Source: Bordetella parapertussis (GTDB taxonomy: Bacteria; Pseudomonadota; Gammaproteobacteria; Burkholderiales; Burkholderiaceae_C). From it: a stretch of 34,656 bases of DNA. Of this stretch, positions 16,269 through 25,469 are shown piece after piece. Position 1 is the first letter of the stretch; the number at the start of each line of letters is the position of its first letter. A program made the translations under genes and the position numbers. The notes under the pieces are model-generated. The model saw nothing but the letters and a program-made list of their open reading frames with translations, was not told the origin of the DNA and did not search any database. The DNA lies in the NCBI GenBank assembly GCA_945878065.1, contig CAMDXA010000021.1:1-34656 (forward strand). Direction: 5' to 3'.

Positions 16269-16312
16269 GCACCCCACCTTTTCATTCGTCCATTCACGCA
16301 CTGAGATTTGCC

Positions 16313-17299
16313 ATGCTCAATATTTTTTCGCTGGTCAACGGCCGCCTGTTTCAAGAAGAAATTTCTTCCCTCGAAGAGCTGACACGTTTTCAACCCATTT
16401 GGGTTGACCTGGAGTCCCCCACCCCCGAAGAAAAGCGTTGGATCAGCCAACACTTTGATGTGCAAGTGCCTGACGACGCAATGGACGAAGACATTGAAGA
16501 GTCCGCGCGTTTTTACGAAGAAGACAACGGCGAGTTGCATATCCGCTCCGACTTCTTGATCGCAGACATAGATGCACCGCGCGCAGTGCGAGTGGCCTTT
16601 ATCTTGAACCAGCACAACGTCGCACTGAAAAGCCATGGGGTTTTGTTTTCTGTGCACGAAGAAGATTTGCCGGTGTTCAGGTTGTTGCGTCTGCGGGCAC
16701 GCCGCGCACCGGGGTTGATTGAAGACGCCAAAGATGTGTTGCTTGAATTGTTTTCTGTGGATGCCGAATATTCCGCGGACACGCTCGAAGGTATTTATGA
16801 CGAGCTGGAAAAAGTCAGCAAGATGGTGCTGTCTGGCGATGTGACCGATGCGCTTGCCGGTGAGGTGCTGGCCGAGATCGCCAGGCAAGAAGATTTGAAC
16901 GGCCGCATTCGGCGCAACATGATGGACACACGCCGCGCGCTCAGTTTCACCATGCGGCTGCGCATGCTCAATGCCGAGCAATTTGACGATGCCCGGCAAA
17001 TTCTGCGCGATATAGATTCATTGGACAGCCACACTGCATTTCTGTTCGACAAGATCAACTTCTTGATGGATGCCACGGTGGGTTTCATCAACATCAACCA
17101 AAACAAGATCATCAAGATCTTCTCGGTGGCCAGCGTGGCCCTGTTGCCGCCCACATTGATCGCCAGTGTTTACGGCATGAACTTTCAGTTCATGCCCGAG
17201 CTGTCACAAAAGTGGGGGTATCCCTTCGCTCTGACGCTGATGTTCGCCAGTTCCGTGGTGCCGATGATTTATTTCCGCCGCCGGGGTTGGCTGAAATAG
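16313..17299 (+). CDS. corA: CorA-family magnesium transporter
   Basis: CorA is a pentameric inner-membrane channel for Mg2+ (also Co2+ and Ni2+). The 328-residue product has a long acidic and helical cytoplasmic domain and two C-terminal membrane helices (about 267-286 and 304-320), with the signature YGMNF (GMN at 288-290) at the end of the first helix and a short basic tail. Everything needed for the pore is intact. It is a single plus-strand gene between divergent MFS and convergent mtnA (17 bases between stops). A 7-bp hairpin (17307-17313 with 17322-17328) spans the convergent junction. Confidence 0.95.
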   Translation: MLNIFSLVNGRLFQEEISSLEELTRFQPIWVDLESPTPEEKRWISQHFDVQVPDDAMDEDIEESARFYEEDNGELHIRSDFLIADIDAPRAVRVAFILNQHNVALKSHGVLFSVHEEDLPVFRLLRLRARRAPGLIEDAKDVLLELFSVDAEYSADTLEGIYDELEKVSKMVLSGDVTDALAGEVLAEIARQEDLNGRIRRNMMDTRRALSFTMRLRMLNAEQFDDARQILRDIDSLDSHTAFLFDKINFLMDATVGFININQNKIIKIFSVASVALLPPTLIASVYGMNFQFMPELSQKWGYPFALTLMFASSVVPMIYFRRRGWLK

Positions 17300-17316
17300 G
17301 CTGAGCTTTCAGTACA

Positions 17317-18378
17317 TCAGGACTGAAATAATTGCTTTAACTTGGCTTCATTGGGCTGGTGCACCACGCCTTTTTCCGTGATCAACCCGCTCACGAGTTC
17401 AGCGGGCGTGACATCAAAGGCCGGGTTGCGCACCTTCACACCTTGTGGTGCCCAGCGCTGCGCACCAAAGCCAGTCACTTCGTCAGGACTGCGCTCTTCA
17501 ATCGGTATAGCGTCGCCATTTGGCAACTGCATGTCAATGGTGGACAACGGGCACGCCACATAAAAAGGAATACCGTGCCTGTGCGCCAACACGGCAACCA
17601 TGTAGGTGCCGATTTTGTTGGCGACATCACCATTGGCCGCGACCCGGTCCGTGCCAACCACGACCGCATCAATCTCGCCTTGCTTCATCAAGTGACCGGC
17701 CATGTTGTCGGTGATCAATGTCACGGGAATATTCTCTTGCACCATTTCCCAAGCGGTCAGCCGTGCACCTTGCAAAAAGGGGCGGGTTTCGTCCGCGATC
17801 ACGCTGATTTTTTTGCCAGCCGCCACCGCCGACCTGAATACACCTAACGCGGTGCCGTGCCCTGCAGTAGCCAGTGCACCGGCATTGCAATGCGTCAGCA
17901 CACGCGCACCATCTGCCAGCAAAGTTGCGCCATGCGCGCCCATGGCCTGGTTGATGCGCACATCTTCCGCCGCCATATCGTGCGCAAGTGTCAGCAAGAG
18001 ACCGGCCAGTTGTGGCGGAGGCAAATGTGCGTGACTGTCAACCGATTGGCGCACGCGCTGTAATGCCCAAAATAAATTGACCGCGGTCGGGCGGCTCGCC
18101 GCCAGCACCTCAAAACCGTGCGCCATGGCCTTTGCAAAAGCGTCGGCCGCGAGATGCTGATGCGACAAGGCTTGTAATGCCACGCCATAGGCCGCAGCAC
18201 AGCCGATGGCAGGCGCACCACGTACCACCATGCTGCGAATGCCATGCGCTACTTCGTCAGCATTGGCATACGACAGGTATTCAAACCGCATGGGCAAAAT
18301 ACGCTGATCGATCATCTCGAGTCGGCCATCGCGCCAGCGCAATGTCTCAACTTGGTGGTGTCCGGGCGCGTCACTCAT
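17317..18378 (-). CDS. mtnA: S-methyl-5-thioribose-1-phosphate isomerase
   Basis: MtnA converts methylthioribose-1-phosphate to methylthioribulose-1-phosphate. The 353-residue product has VVRGAPAIGCAAAYG at residues 51-65, the catalytic cysteine C164 in LTHCNAGALAT and the catalytic aspartate D244 in VGTDRVAANGD, all intact; eIF2B-alpha-like relatives that lack activity would differ here. Its start overlaps the stop of the class II aldolase gene by 4 bases, and mtnP lies just before that. The three genes supply consecutive steps. mtnB, mtnC, mtnD and mtnK are not in the window. Confidence 0.95.
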   Translation of the reverse strand: MSDAPGHHQVETLRWRDGRLEMIDQRILPMRFEYLSYANADEVAHGIRSMVVRGAPAIGCAAAYGVALQALSHQHLAADAFAKAMAHGFEVLAASRPTAVNLFWALQRVRQSVDSHAHLPPPQLAGLLLTLAHDMAAEDVRINQAMGAHGATLLADGARVLTHCNAGALATAGHGTALGVFRSAVAAGKKISVIADETRPFLQGARLTAWEMVQENIPVTLITDNMAGHLMKQGEIDAVVVGTDRVAANGDVANKIGTYMVAVLAHRHGIPFYVACPLSTIDMQLPNGDAIPIEERSPDEVTGFGAQRWAPQGVKVRNPAFDVTPAELVSGLITEKGVVHQPNEAKLKQLFQS

Positions 18379-19028
18379 GTGTTGGTTTGTCCGTAGGTTT
18401 TGAATTTTTCATGCACGGCTTGCATTTGTTCTGTGCTGAGGATGTGTGGCTCGCCCAATTGCAACGCGGTCCAATATTGCTCACACAAGGACTCGACTTC
18501 CACCGCCACGGCCACGGCGCGCTGGATATCTGTGCCGAGCGCAATCAACCCATGGTTACCCAACAAGCAAGCCCGTCTGTCTGTCAATGCCGCGAGGGCA
18601 TGGTCGGACAATTCCTGCGAACCAAACAAGGCATATGGTGCGCAACGAATGTTGTCGCCACCTGCAATAGCCACCATGTAATGAAAGGCGGGAATGTCGC
18701 GGTGCAGGCAAGAGAACGCAGTGGCAAAACGCGAATGGGTGTGCACAACGGCACCCACATCAGGTCGCGACACCAAGATGTCTCGGTGAAATCGCCATTC
18801 GCTGGATGGCTTGCCTGGGCCTAAAGCTTGGCCATGGAAGTCCATGCTGACCATGGCGTCTGGGTGCAAGTCATGCGCAGCCACGCCAGAAGGCGTCACC
18901 AACCAACTGGACCCATGGCGCACGGACAGATTGCCCGTGCTGCCACGGTTGAGGCCCGTGGCATCCAGTTGCAACGCAGCTTTGCACATCAGCATGCGCA
19001 ATGGCTTGTCGTCCACGGGTACACCCAT
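18375..19028 (-). CDS. ald2: Class II aldolase, probable methylthioribulose-1-phosphate aldolase
   Basis: The 217-residue product is a zinc-dependent class II aldolase/adducin-family protein of the fuculose-phosphate-aldolase type. It shows the acidic residue E77 in PSSEWRFH, zinc histidines H96 and H98 in VVHTHS, and H159 in LLGNHGL. Placed between mtnP and mtnA with overlap or near-overlap on both sides, it most likely acts as Ald2, cleaving methylthioribulose-1-phosphate (or the 5-deoxy analogue) to dihydroxyacetone phosphate and an aldehyde. A dehydratase role (MtnB, same fold) is less likely because the downstream enzymes are absent. The start at 19028 has a poor ribosome-binding site, consistent with coupling to mtnP three bases upstream. 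Confidence 0.75.
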   Translation of the reverse strand: MGVPVDDKPLRMLMCKAALQLDATGLNRGSTGNLSVRHGSSWLVTPSGVAAHDLHPDAMVSMDFHGQALGPGKPSSEWRFHRDILVSRPDVGAVVHTHSRFATAFSCLHRDIPAFHYMVAIAGGDNIRCAPYALFGSQELSDHALAALTDRRACLLGNHGLIALGTDIQRAVAVAVEVESLCEQYWTALQLGEPHILSTEQMQAVHEKFKTYGQTNT

Positions 19029-19031
19029 GGG

Positions 19032-19928
19032 TCAGCCGCGCGACAAAACGCGCCCGGCCACAGCATCCAACTGTTTCGCCATTGCGGCATCACGCGCTTG
19101 AGGTGACGTAATGAGAGCGTATTCCAAAGCATGGCGGCAAGCGCAAGCCGGACCGTGTGTGTCAGCGGCCAACGCAGGCGTGACGGCTTGGACCAGTGAG
19201 CGGGCGTTTTGCGCATTGGCCAGCATCACCTTGATGATCGCGTCCACCGTCACCGCATCATGGTCAGGGTGCCAGCAGTCAAAATCGGTGACCATGGCCA
19301 CCGAGGCATAACAAATTTCTGCTTCTCGGGCGAGCTTGGCTTCTGGCATATTGGTCATGCCAATCACATCACAGCCCCATTGGCGGTAAAGGTTGGATTC
19401 GGCCAAGGTCGAAAACTGTGGCCCTTCCATCACCAAATACGTTCCGTTTCGGACCACCGGCAGTTGCAGCTGACGTGCCGCGGTTTCCAAATGGCCGCCC
19501 ATGCGCCCGCACACCGGATGGGCCATGGACACGTGGGCCACCAAGCCAGTGCCGAAAAAACTTTTTTCCCGGGCAAAACTTCGGTCGATGAATTGGTCAA
19601 CGATCACAAAGGTGCCGGGCGGCAAACTGTCTTTCAGAGAACCCACCGCACTCACTGAAATCAAGTCAGTGACACCGGCACGCTTGAGGGCATCGATATT
19701 GGCGCGGTAATTGATGGCAGACGGCGGGATTTTGTGACCGCGACCGTGGCGCGGCAAAAACACCATGGGCTGGCCGTCTAAGTGGCCGAACAGACATTCG
19801 TCAGAGGGCTCGCCAAAAGAAGATTCGATCTTGCGCCACTGCTTGTCTTGCAGGGCGTCAATGTCATACACACCGCTGCCTCCGATGATGCCAATCACAC
19901 CCTTGGCAGAGACAGCCTGCTTGCTCAT
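19032..19928 (-). CDS. mtnP: S-methyl-5'-thioadenosine phosphorylase
   Basis: MtnP splits methylthioadenosine with phosphate to adenine and methylthioribose-1-phosphate. The 298-residue product has the phosphate-site GGSG at 16-19 and PRHGRGH at 59-65, MEGPQFST at 167-174 and TDFDCW at 214-219. The aspartate at 217 is typical of methylthioadenosine/adenine-type enzymes; guanine/hypoxanthine-type phosphorylases carry asparagine there. It starts 26 bases after the pntB stop, so it may be co-transcribed with the transhydrogenase genes, and it leads directly into the aldolase and isomerase genes. Confidence 0.94.
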   Translation of the reverse strand: MSKQAVSAKGVIGIIGGSGVYDIDALQDKQWRKIESSFGEPSDECLFGHLDGQPMVFLPRHGRGHKIPPSAINYRANIDALKRAGVTDLISVSAVGSLKDSLPPGTFVIVDQFIDRSFAREKSFFGTGLVAHVSMAHPVCGRMGGHLETAARQLQLPVVRNGTYLVMEGPQFSTLAESNLYRQWGCDVIGMTNMPEAKLAREAEICYASVAMVTDFDCWHPDHDAVTVDAIIKVMLANAQNARSLVQAVTPALAADTHGPACACRHALEYALITSPQARDAAMAKQLDAVAGRVLSRG

Positions 19929-19954
19929 AGTGAGAATCCCCTTCAGGTCAACTT

Positions 19955-21403
19955 TTATTCAATGGCCTTGACCATGTCCTCGACCACTTTTTTCGCGTCG
20001 CCGAACACCATCATGGTTTTGTCCATGTAGAACAACTCGTTGTCCAGTCCCGCATAGCCCGCAGCCATGGAGCGTTTGTTGACGATGATGGTTTTGGCTT
20101 TGTAGGCCTCCAAAATCGGCATGCCGTAAATGGCGCTGCCCTTGATCATCGCCGCCGGATTGACCACGTCATTGGCGCCCAAAATGATGGCCACATCCAC
20201 CTGGCCGAATTCGCCGTTGATGTCTTCCATCTCGAACACCTGGTCGTAAGGCACCTCGGCCTCGGCCAGCAACACGTTCATGTGGCCCGGCATGCGACCG
20301 GCCACCGGGTGGATGGCGTACTTCACCGTGATGCCTTTGTGGGTCAATTTTTCGGCCAACTCTTTCACCGCGTGCTGCGCACGGGCGACCGCCAAACCGT
20401 AACCGGGCACGATGACCACGGTTTCGGCGTTGCCCAAAATAAAGGCCGCGTCATCCGCGCTGCCGCTTTTCACCGGACGCTGCTCGGTGCTGCCAGCCGC
20501 TGCTGTGCCCGCTTCACCGCCGAAGCCGCCCAAAATCACATTAAAGAACGAGCGGTTCATGGCCTTGCACATGATGTAGCTCAAAATCGCACCAGACGAT
20601 CCAACCAAGGAACCGGCAATGATCAACATGCTATTGTTCAGCGAAAAACCGATGCCTGCCGCCGCCCAGCCCGAATAGCTGTTGAGCATGGACACCACCA
20701 CCGGCATATCGGCGCCGCCGATAGGGATGATGATGAGTACACCCAGCACAAACGACAGCGCCAGCATGACGAGGAATGCGTCCCAGTTGCCGGTGAACAT
20801 GAAGTACACGCCCAAGCCCACAGTGGCAATGCCCATCAGCAGATTCAGCATGTGCTGACCGGCAAACACCACGGGTGCGCCTTGGAACAAACGGAACTTG
20901 TACTTGCCCGACAGCTTGCCGAATGCAATGACCGAGCCACTGAAGGTGATCGCGCCAATGGCCGCACCCAGGAACAACTCCAAGCGGTTGCCTTTGGGAA
21001 TGTCCAGCGTTCCTAAACCTTGCGCCACGATGCCGAAAGCCGCAGGTTCGACCACCGCGGCAATCGCGATGAACACCGCCGCCAAGCCGATCATGCTGTG
21101 CATGAAAGCGACGAGTTCGGGCATTTTCGTCATCTCGACCCGCTGCGCCATGATGGCGCCAGCGCCGCCGCCAATCACCAAGCCCAGCAGAACCCAGCCC
21201 ATGCCTTGTACGGGGTCAACCTGACCAAAAAGCTTGGCTTGCTCAAAAATCAAAGCTGCTGTGGTGACGACCGCGATCGCCATGCCACTCATGCCAAACA
21301 GATTGCCACGAATCGAGGTGGTCGGGTGCGACAGACCTTTGAGCGCCTGAATAAAGAAAATACTGGCAACCAAATACAAAAGAACAACAAGATTCATGCT
21401 CAT
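19955..21403 (-). CDS. pntB: NAD(P) transhydrogenase beta subunit
   Basis: PntB holds the membrane domain II part and the NADP(H)-binding domain III of the proton-translocating transhydrogenase, which makes NADPH from NADH using the proton gradient. The 482-residue product has about eight to nine membrane helices, the conserved [17 protein letters not shown] region (229-245), a linker near 300-320 and the NADP-binding [11 protein letters not shown] (333-343). The start overlaps the pntAB stop by 4 bases (ATGA). A second ATG two codons later is equally possible. Confidence 0.97.
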   Translation of the reverse strand: MSMNLVVLLYLVASIFFIQALKGLSHPTTSIRGNLFGMSGMAIAVVTTAALIFEQAKLFGQVDPVQGMGWVLLGLVIGGGAGAIMAQRVEMTKMPELVAFMHSMIGLAAVFIAIAAVVEPAAFGIVAQGLGTLDIPKGNRLELFLGAAIGAITFSGSVIAFGKLSGKYKFRLFQGAPVVFAGQHMLNLLMGIATVGLGVYFMFTGNWDAFLVMLALSFVLGVLIIIPIGGADMPVVVSMLNSYSGWAAAGIGFSLNNSMLIIAGSLVGSSGAILSYIMCKAMNRSFFNVILGGFGGEAGTAAAGSTEQRPVKSGSADDAAFILGNAETVVIVPGYGLAVARAQHAVKELAEKLTHKGITVKYAIHPVAGRMPGHMNVLLAEAEVPYDQVFEMEDINGEFGQVDVAIILGANDVVNPAAMIKGSAIYGMPILEAYKAKTIIVNKRSMAAGYAGLDNELFYMDKTMMVFGDAKKVVEDMVKAIE

Positions 21404-21702
21404 TTTTCAGCTCCTGCCTTGGGGGCTTTTTTCTTGAACATTTCCAGCATGCGCCGCGTCACCAAAAAACCGCCGAACACATTGACCGCGGCCAGCGCTA
21501 CAGCCAGCACGCCCATGGTTTTGCCCAGCGGTGTGACGGTGAGGGCGGCGGCCAACATGGCGCCGACGATGATGATGGCAGACACCGCATTGGTCACCGC
21601 CATCAAAGGCGTGTGCAATGCGGGCGTGACATTCCAGACCACGTGGTAGCCGACGTAAATCGCCAGCACAAAAATAATGAGGTTGGTGATGGTGTGGTCC
21701 AT
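21400..21702 (-). CDS. pntAB: NAD(P) transhydrogenase alpha subunit, part 2
   Basis: This 100-residue protein is the separate membrane portion of the alpha subunit, with about three hydrophobic helices (residues near 5-20, 32-55 and 60-85). In enterobacteria it is fused to the C-terminus of PntA; here it is an independent gene, as in the three-polypeptide enzyme of Rhodospirillum. It begins 2 bases after pntAA and overlaps pntB by 4 bases, so the three subunits are made together. Confidence 0.93.
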   Translation of the reverse strand: MDHTITNLIIFVLAIYVGYHVVWNVTPALHTPLMAVTNAVSAIIIVGAMLAAALTVTPLGKTMGVLAVALAAVNVFGGFLVTRRMLEMFKKKAPKAGAEK

Positions 21703-21704
21703 GC

Positions 21705-22835
21705 TTATTTCCTTTTGACGTCGCCGCCCTGTGTCATCAGGCAGGCCGCCACGATGTCGTCTTCCATGTCAACGGTAAAGCCCTTGTCCTTGGGCAGCAC
21801 CAGTTTCAAAAAATCCAGCACATTGCGTGCATACAGTGCCGAAGCATCAGCCGCCACCAGTGCGGGCAAATTGGTTTCGCCGACCAGTGTGACGCCGTGT
21901 TTGATGACGGTGCGGTCGGCTTCGCTCAAGGGGCAATTGCCACCCACGCCATTGGCACCTTTGCCGGCCGCCAAGTCGATGATGACCGAGCCGGGTTTCA
22001 TGCTTTTGACCATGTCCTCGGTGATCAACACGGGAGCTGCGCGACCGGGTATCAAGGCGGTGGAAATGACAGCATCGGCCTGCGCCACGCGCTTGGCAAC
22101 TTCCAATTTCTGACGGTCCAGCCAGCTCTGCGGCATAGGGCGCGCATAGCCGCCCACACCTTCAGCCGCCTCTTTTTCTTCGGCGGTTTCATAAGGCACG
22201 TCGATGAACTTGGCGCCGAGCGACTCCACTTGCTCTTTCACGCTGGGGCGCACATCAGAGGCTTCGATCACCGCACCCAGACGTTTGGCCGTGGCAATCG
22301 CCTGCAAACCGGCCACGCCTACACCCAGAATGACGACGCGTGCGGCCTTGACGGTACCGGCTGCGGTCATCAACATGGGGAAAAAGCGCTGGTATTTGTC
22401 AGCCGCCATCATCACGGCTTTGTAACCGGCGATATTGGCCTGCGAGGACAACACGTCCATACTTTGCGCACGCGTGGTGCGCGGTGCGGCTTCCAGGGCA
22501 AAACTGGTCAAACCGGCCGCCGCGATGCGCTGCAAACCGTCGGCATCAAACGGGTTGAGCATGCCAACCAATGCGCTGCCAGATTTCATGTGTGACAACT
22601 CAGTGGCAGACGGGGCGCGTACTTTGAGCACCAGATCGGCGCCCAATGCACCCGCTGCGTCGGTGATCTGTGCACCCACGGCTTCATAGGCGGCATCAGT
22701 GACACTGGCAGCAACACCAGCGCCTGACTGCACGTGAACAGTGTGGCCCTGGGCAATGATTTTTTTGGCCGTTTCAGGGGTCACGGCAACACGGGTTTCG
22801 CCCGCCGTGGTTTCGGCAGGCACGCCAATCAGCAT
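21705..22835 (-). CDS. pntAA: NAD(P) transhydrogenase alpha subunit, part 1
   Basis: PntAA is the soluble NAD(H)-binding domain I of the transhydrogenase. The 376-residue product begins [20 protein letters not shown] and has the dinucleotide-binding GVGVAGLQA (171-179) and the mobile-loop region around residues 200-230. The ATG at 22835 has a strong AGGAG upstream; an in-frame codon at 22868 is not needed. It is the first gene of a minus run pntAA-pntAB-pntB-mtnP-ald2-mtnA and diverges from the NUDIX gene with 74 bases between starts. Confidence 0.96.
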   Translation of the reverse strand: MLIGVPAETTAGETRVAVTPETAKKIIAQGHTVHVQSGAGVAASVTDAAYEAVGAQITDAAGALGADLVLKVRAPSATELSHMKSGSALVGMLNPFDADGLQRIAAAGLTSFALEAAPRTTRAQSMDVLSSQANIAGYKAVMMAADKYQRFFPMLMTAAGTVKAARVVILGVGVAGLQAIATAKRLGAVIEASDVRPSVKEQVESLGAKFIDVPYETAEEKEAAEGVGGYARPMPQSWLDRQKLEVAKRVAQADAVISTALIPGRAAPVLITEDMVKSMKPGSVIIDLAAGKGANGVGGNCPLSEADRTVIKHGVTLVGETNLPALVAADASALYARNVLDFLKLVLPKDKGFTVDMEDDIVAACLMTQGGDVKRK

Positions 22836-22909
22836 GGTTTTCTCCTCTTCGCAATGGGGGAGAATCATCGCAGATTCACAACAGGCCCGAAAAACAGGGA
22901 TTTTGCACC

Positions 22910-23413
22910 ATGACGTACCGTTGGAAGCCCAGTGTGACCGTGGCGGGCATCATCGAACAAGATGGCCGCTATTTATTGGTCGAAGAGCACACGCCCAAAG
23001 GGCTGATGTTCAACAACCCCGCGGGACACTTGGACCCGGGCGAGTCCCCCCTTGAAGCCTGTGTGCGGGAAGTTTTGGAAGAAACCGCTTATGCATTTAC
23101 CCCCACCGCCTTGGTAGGAATTTACCTGTCACGCTTTGGCAAGCCGCCCACCCCGCAAGACCCGGAAGAGGACATCACCTATTTGCGCTTCGCTTTCACC
23201 GGTGTATTGGGTGAGCACTACCCTGAGCGCCCATTGGATGACGGCATTGTGCGAACCTTGTGGATGAGCATAGATGAGATGCTGGCCAGCCAAGCAAGGC
23301 ATCGCAGCCGTTTGTTGGTGCGCTGCGCCCAAGACCATGCGCGCGGTGTGCGTTTGCCGTTAGACACGATTTACACCGATCCCAGTGTGTACGCGCCGGG
23401 TGGCCCGGCCTGA
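22910..23413 (+). CDS. NUDIX hydrolase, NudJ-like
   Basis: The 167-residue cytoplasmic product has a complete Nudix box at residues 39-61, with G39, E45, R53, E54, E57 and E58 in place; the usual glycine near the end of the box is alanine (A60). The overall layout, with PAGHLDPGES and a C-terminal RLPLD segment, resembles NudJ-type phosphohydrolases acting on nucleoside di/triphosphates or related pyrophosphates, but the substrate is not determined by sequence. It diverges from pntAA and its stop is one base from the convergent ptsI stop. mnmA, often beside this gene in relatives, is not present. Confidence 0.88.
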   Translation: MTYRWKPSVTVAGIIEQDGRYLLVEEHTPKGLMFNNPAGHLDPGESPLEACVREVLEETAYAFTPTALVGIYLSRFGKPPTPQDPEEDITYLRFAFTGVLGEHYPERPLDDGIVRTLWMSIDEMLASQARHRSRLLVRCAQDHARGVRLPLDTIYTDPSVYAPGGPA

Positions 23414-23414
23414 A

Positions 23415-25178
23415 TCATCGGGCCAGCATTTCAGCCGCCGGGTCTTCAGCCTGCATGACGAATTGCGCCCACGGTGCCAGGCGCTGCGCATCGCAGCGCA
23501 GCACTTCTTGTTTGACCCGCAAAATTTGGGTCGGGTGCATGGAAAAGTACCGCAAGCCCAAACCGATCAGCAAACGGGTCAGCGCTGGATCTCCGGCCAT
23601 TTCACCGCACAGCGCGACTTCCTTGCCCGCTGCTGCACCTTGCGCGATGGTGTCGGCCAACAAATGCAATATCGCTGGGTGCAAGGGGTCGTACAAATGC
23701 GCCACTTGTTCGTCCGCGCGGTCAATCGCCAAGGTGTACTGAATCAAGTCATTGGTGCCGACAGACAAAAAATCGAAATGCTTCAAGAACAAGGGCAGGC
23801 TTAAAGCTGCTGCCGGCACTTCGATCATGGCACCTACCCGCAGTGGTCCATAGGGAATGGATTTTTTGTCCAACTGAGCGCGGGCATGGGCCAGCCAATG
23901 CAGGGTTTGCGTGATTTCTTTGGCGTGTCCCAACATAGGGATCAGTAAATTGACTTGTCCGTGAGCCGCCGCACGCAAAATAGCGCGCAATTGGCTGAGA
24001 AACATGCCCGGGTCGGCCAAGCTCCAACGTATGGCGCGCAAGCCCAGCGCCGGGTTCAAGTGCGCCTGTTCTTTGACCGTGCGGTCCAAGGGCTTGTCAG
24101 CGCCCACATCCACGCTGCGTATCGTGACCGGCAAGCCTTGCATGCCTTCAACCGCGCGTTTGTAGGCTTGGTATTGCTCTTCCTCGTCCGGCAACTTGCC
24201 GTCGCGCCCCATGAATAAAAACTCGCTGCGAAACAAGCCCACACCGACTGCGCCCATTTCCACAGCAAGCTGGGTGTCTTCTGGCAATTCGATATTGGCC
24301 AGCAAATGGATAGATTGGCCGTCGAGTGTGACCGCCGGGGTGTGGCGCAAACGCGCCAACCGCTCTCTTTCGAGCTCAGCCTGCCGTTGTTTGAACGCGT
24401 ATTCAGCAAGAATGATCGGGGAAGGATCAACAATGATCACGCCGGCATCGCCATCAATGATGACCCAGTCGTCCTGCCGCACCATATGACTGGCACTGCG
24501 CGCGCCCACCACCGCCGGTATGTCCAGACTGCGCGCAACGATGGCGGTATGCGATGTCTTGCCACCGACATCGGTGACAAATCCGGTGAACACACTTTGC
24601 TTGAACTGCAACATGTCAGCAGGCGACAGGTCATGGGCCACCAACACCAAGGGCGCATCATGGCTTTCGTCTAACAGGTGGTCCTGCTGCCATGCAGTGC
24701 TCGGCTTGCGGCCAGTGGGTTGCGGCAAGCTGGTGGGCAAGCCTTTCATGTGGCGCAACAAGCGCTCGACGACTTGCTCGAGGTCCCCTTTGCGCTCGCG
24801 CAAATAGGCGTCTTCCATGTCGTCGAATTGACGCGCCACCACTTCAAGCTGTGAAGTCAGCGCCCATTCTGCGTTGTAGAGTCGGTCTGTCACCCAGTGC
24901 TTGACGCCATCAGCCAGCATTTCGTCTTGCAGCAGCATCATGTGGACCTCCAGCAACGCGGGCAGTTCGGGAGGCGCGTCCTTGGGTACCGATTGGTGCA
25001 AACGCTGAACCTCGGCCATGACAGTGTTGCGTGCCTGCGTGATACGCGCCAATTCTTCTTCTACTTGTGAGGGCTTGATGAAATAGTGCGCCACATCCAC
25101 GCGGCTGCTGGCCACCAGCACGGCCTTGCCAATCGCAATGCCGCGCGCAACGGCCAATCCGTGGATGGAAAACGTCAT
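23415..25178 (-). CDS. ptsI: PTS enzyme I (phosphoenolpyruvate-protein phosphotransferase)
   Basis: Enzyme I takes phosphate from phosphoenolpyruvate and passes it to HPr. The 587-residue product has the phospho-histidine H210 in GGKTSHTAIVAR, the PEP-binding GLFRSEFLFMGR (314-325), IEVPAAAL near 452-459 and the catalytic cysteine C524 in LCGEMAGDP. The N-terminal GAF extension of the PtsP type is absent. It follows ptsH by 7 bases and completes the EIIA-ptsH-ptsI operon. No EIIB or EIIC gene is visible. Confidence 0.97.
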   Translation of the reverse strand: MTFSIHGLAVARGIAIGKAVLVASSRVDVAHYFIKPSQVEEELARITQARNTVMAEVQRLHQSVPKDAPPELPALLEVHMMLLQDEMLADGVKHWVTDRLYNAEWALTSQLEVVARQFDDMEDAYLRERKGDLEQVVERLLRHMKGLPTSLPQPTGRKPSTAWQQDHLLDESHDAPLVLVAHDLSPADMLQFKQSVFTGFVTDVGGKTSHTAIVARSLDIPAVVGARSASHMVRQDDWVIIDGDAGVIIVDPSPIILAEYAFKQRQAELERERLARLRHTPAVTLDGQSIHLLANIELPEDTQLAVEMGAVGVGLFRSEFLFMGRDGKLPDEEEQYQAYKRAVEGMQGLPVTIRSVDVGADKPLDRTVKEQAHLNPALGLRAIRWSLADPGMFLSQLRAILRAAAHGQVNLLIPMLGHAKEITQTLHWLAHARAQLDKKSIPYGPLRVGAMIEVPAAALSLPLFLKHFDFLSVGTNDLIQYTLAIDRADEQVAHLYDPLHPAILHLLADTIAQGAAAGKEVALCGEMAGDPALTRLLIGLGLRYFSMHPTQILRVKQEVLRCDAQRLAPWAQFVMQAEDPAAEMLAR

Positions 25179-25185
25179 GCCGGTC

Positions 25186-25452
25186 TCATTCGCCTTCGCC
25201 GAATTTGTCGTTGATCAAGCCAAGCAATGATTGCAAGGCTTCATTTTCTTGGTCGCCAATCGTTTCGATTTCAATGTCTGTGCCGACACCTGCGGCCAGC
25301 ATCATCACACCCATGATGCTTTTGGCGTTCACGCGCCGCTCGCCTCTGGAAAGCCAAACTTGGCAGGGAAAACTGCCGGCCAGCTTGGTGAGCTTGGCGG
25401 ATGCTCTGGCATGCAAGCCCAATTTGTTGATCACTGTAATGCTTTGTTTCAT
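25186..25452 (-). CDS. ptsH: Phosphocarrier protein HPr
   Basis: HPr shuttles phosphate from enzyme I to EIIA proteins. The 88-residue product has the phospho-histidine H14 in KLGLHARAS and a regulatory serine S45 in NAKSIMGVMML, the target of HPr kinase encoded at 12853-13809. It lies 17 bases after the EIIA gene and 7 bases before ptsI. Confidence 0.97.
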   Translation of the reverse strand: MKQSITVINKLGLHARASAKLTKLAGSFPCQVWLSRGERRVNAKSIMGVMMLAAGVGTDIEIETIGDQENEALQSLLGLINDKFGEGE

Positions 25453-25469
25453 GTTGACCTGTGGTTGTT

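Noticed and set aside
16118..16999. Long minus-strand reading frame (293 codons) antisense to corA
   Set aside because: It lies opposite a clear CorA with intact motifs, has no recognisable domain, and reads as a mirror of the CorA codons.
18375..19028. Methylthioribulose-1-phosphate dehydratase (MtnB)
   Set aside because: Same fold, but the gene set lacks the later salvage enzymes and the sequence reads more like the fuculose-aldolase-type proteins; kept as a minor alternative.
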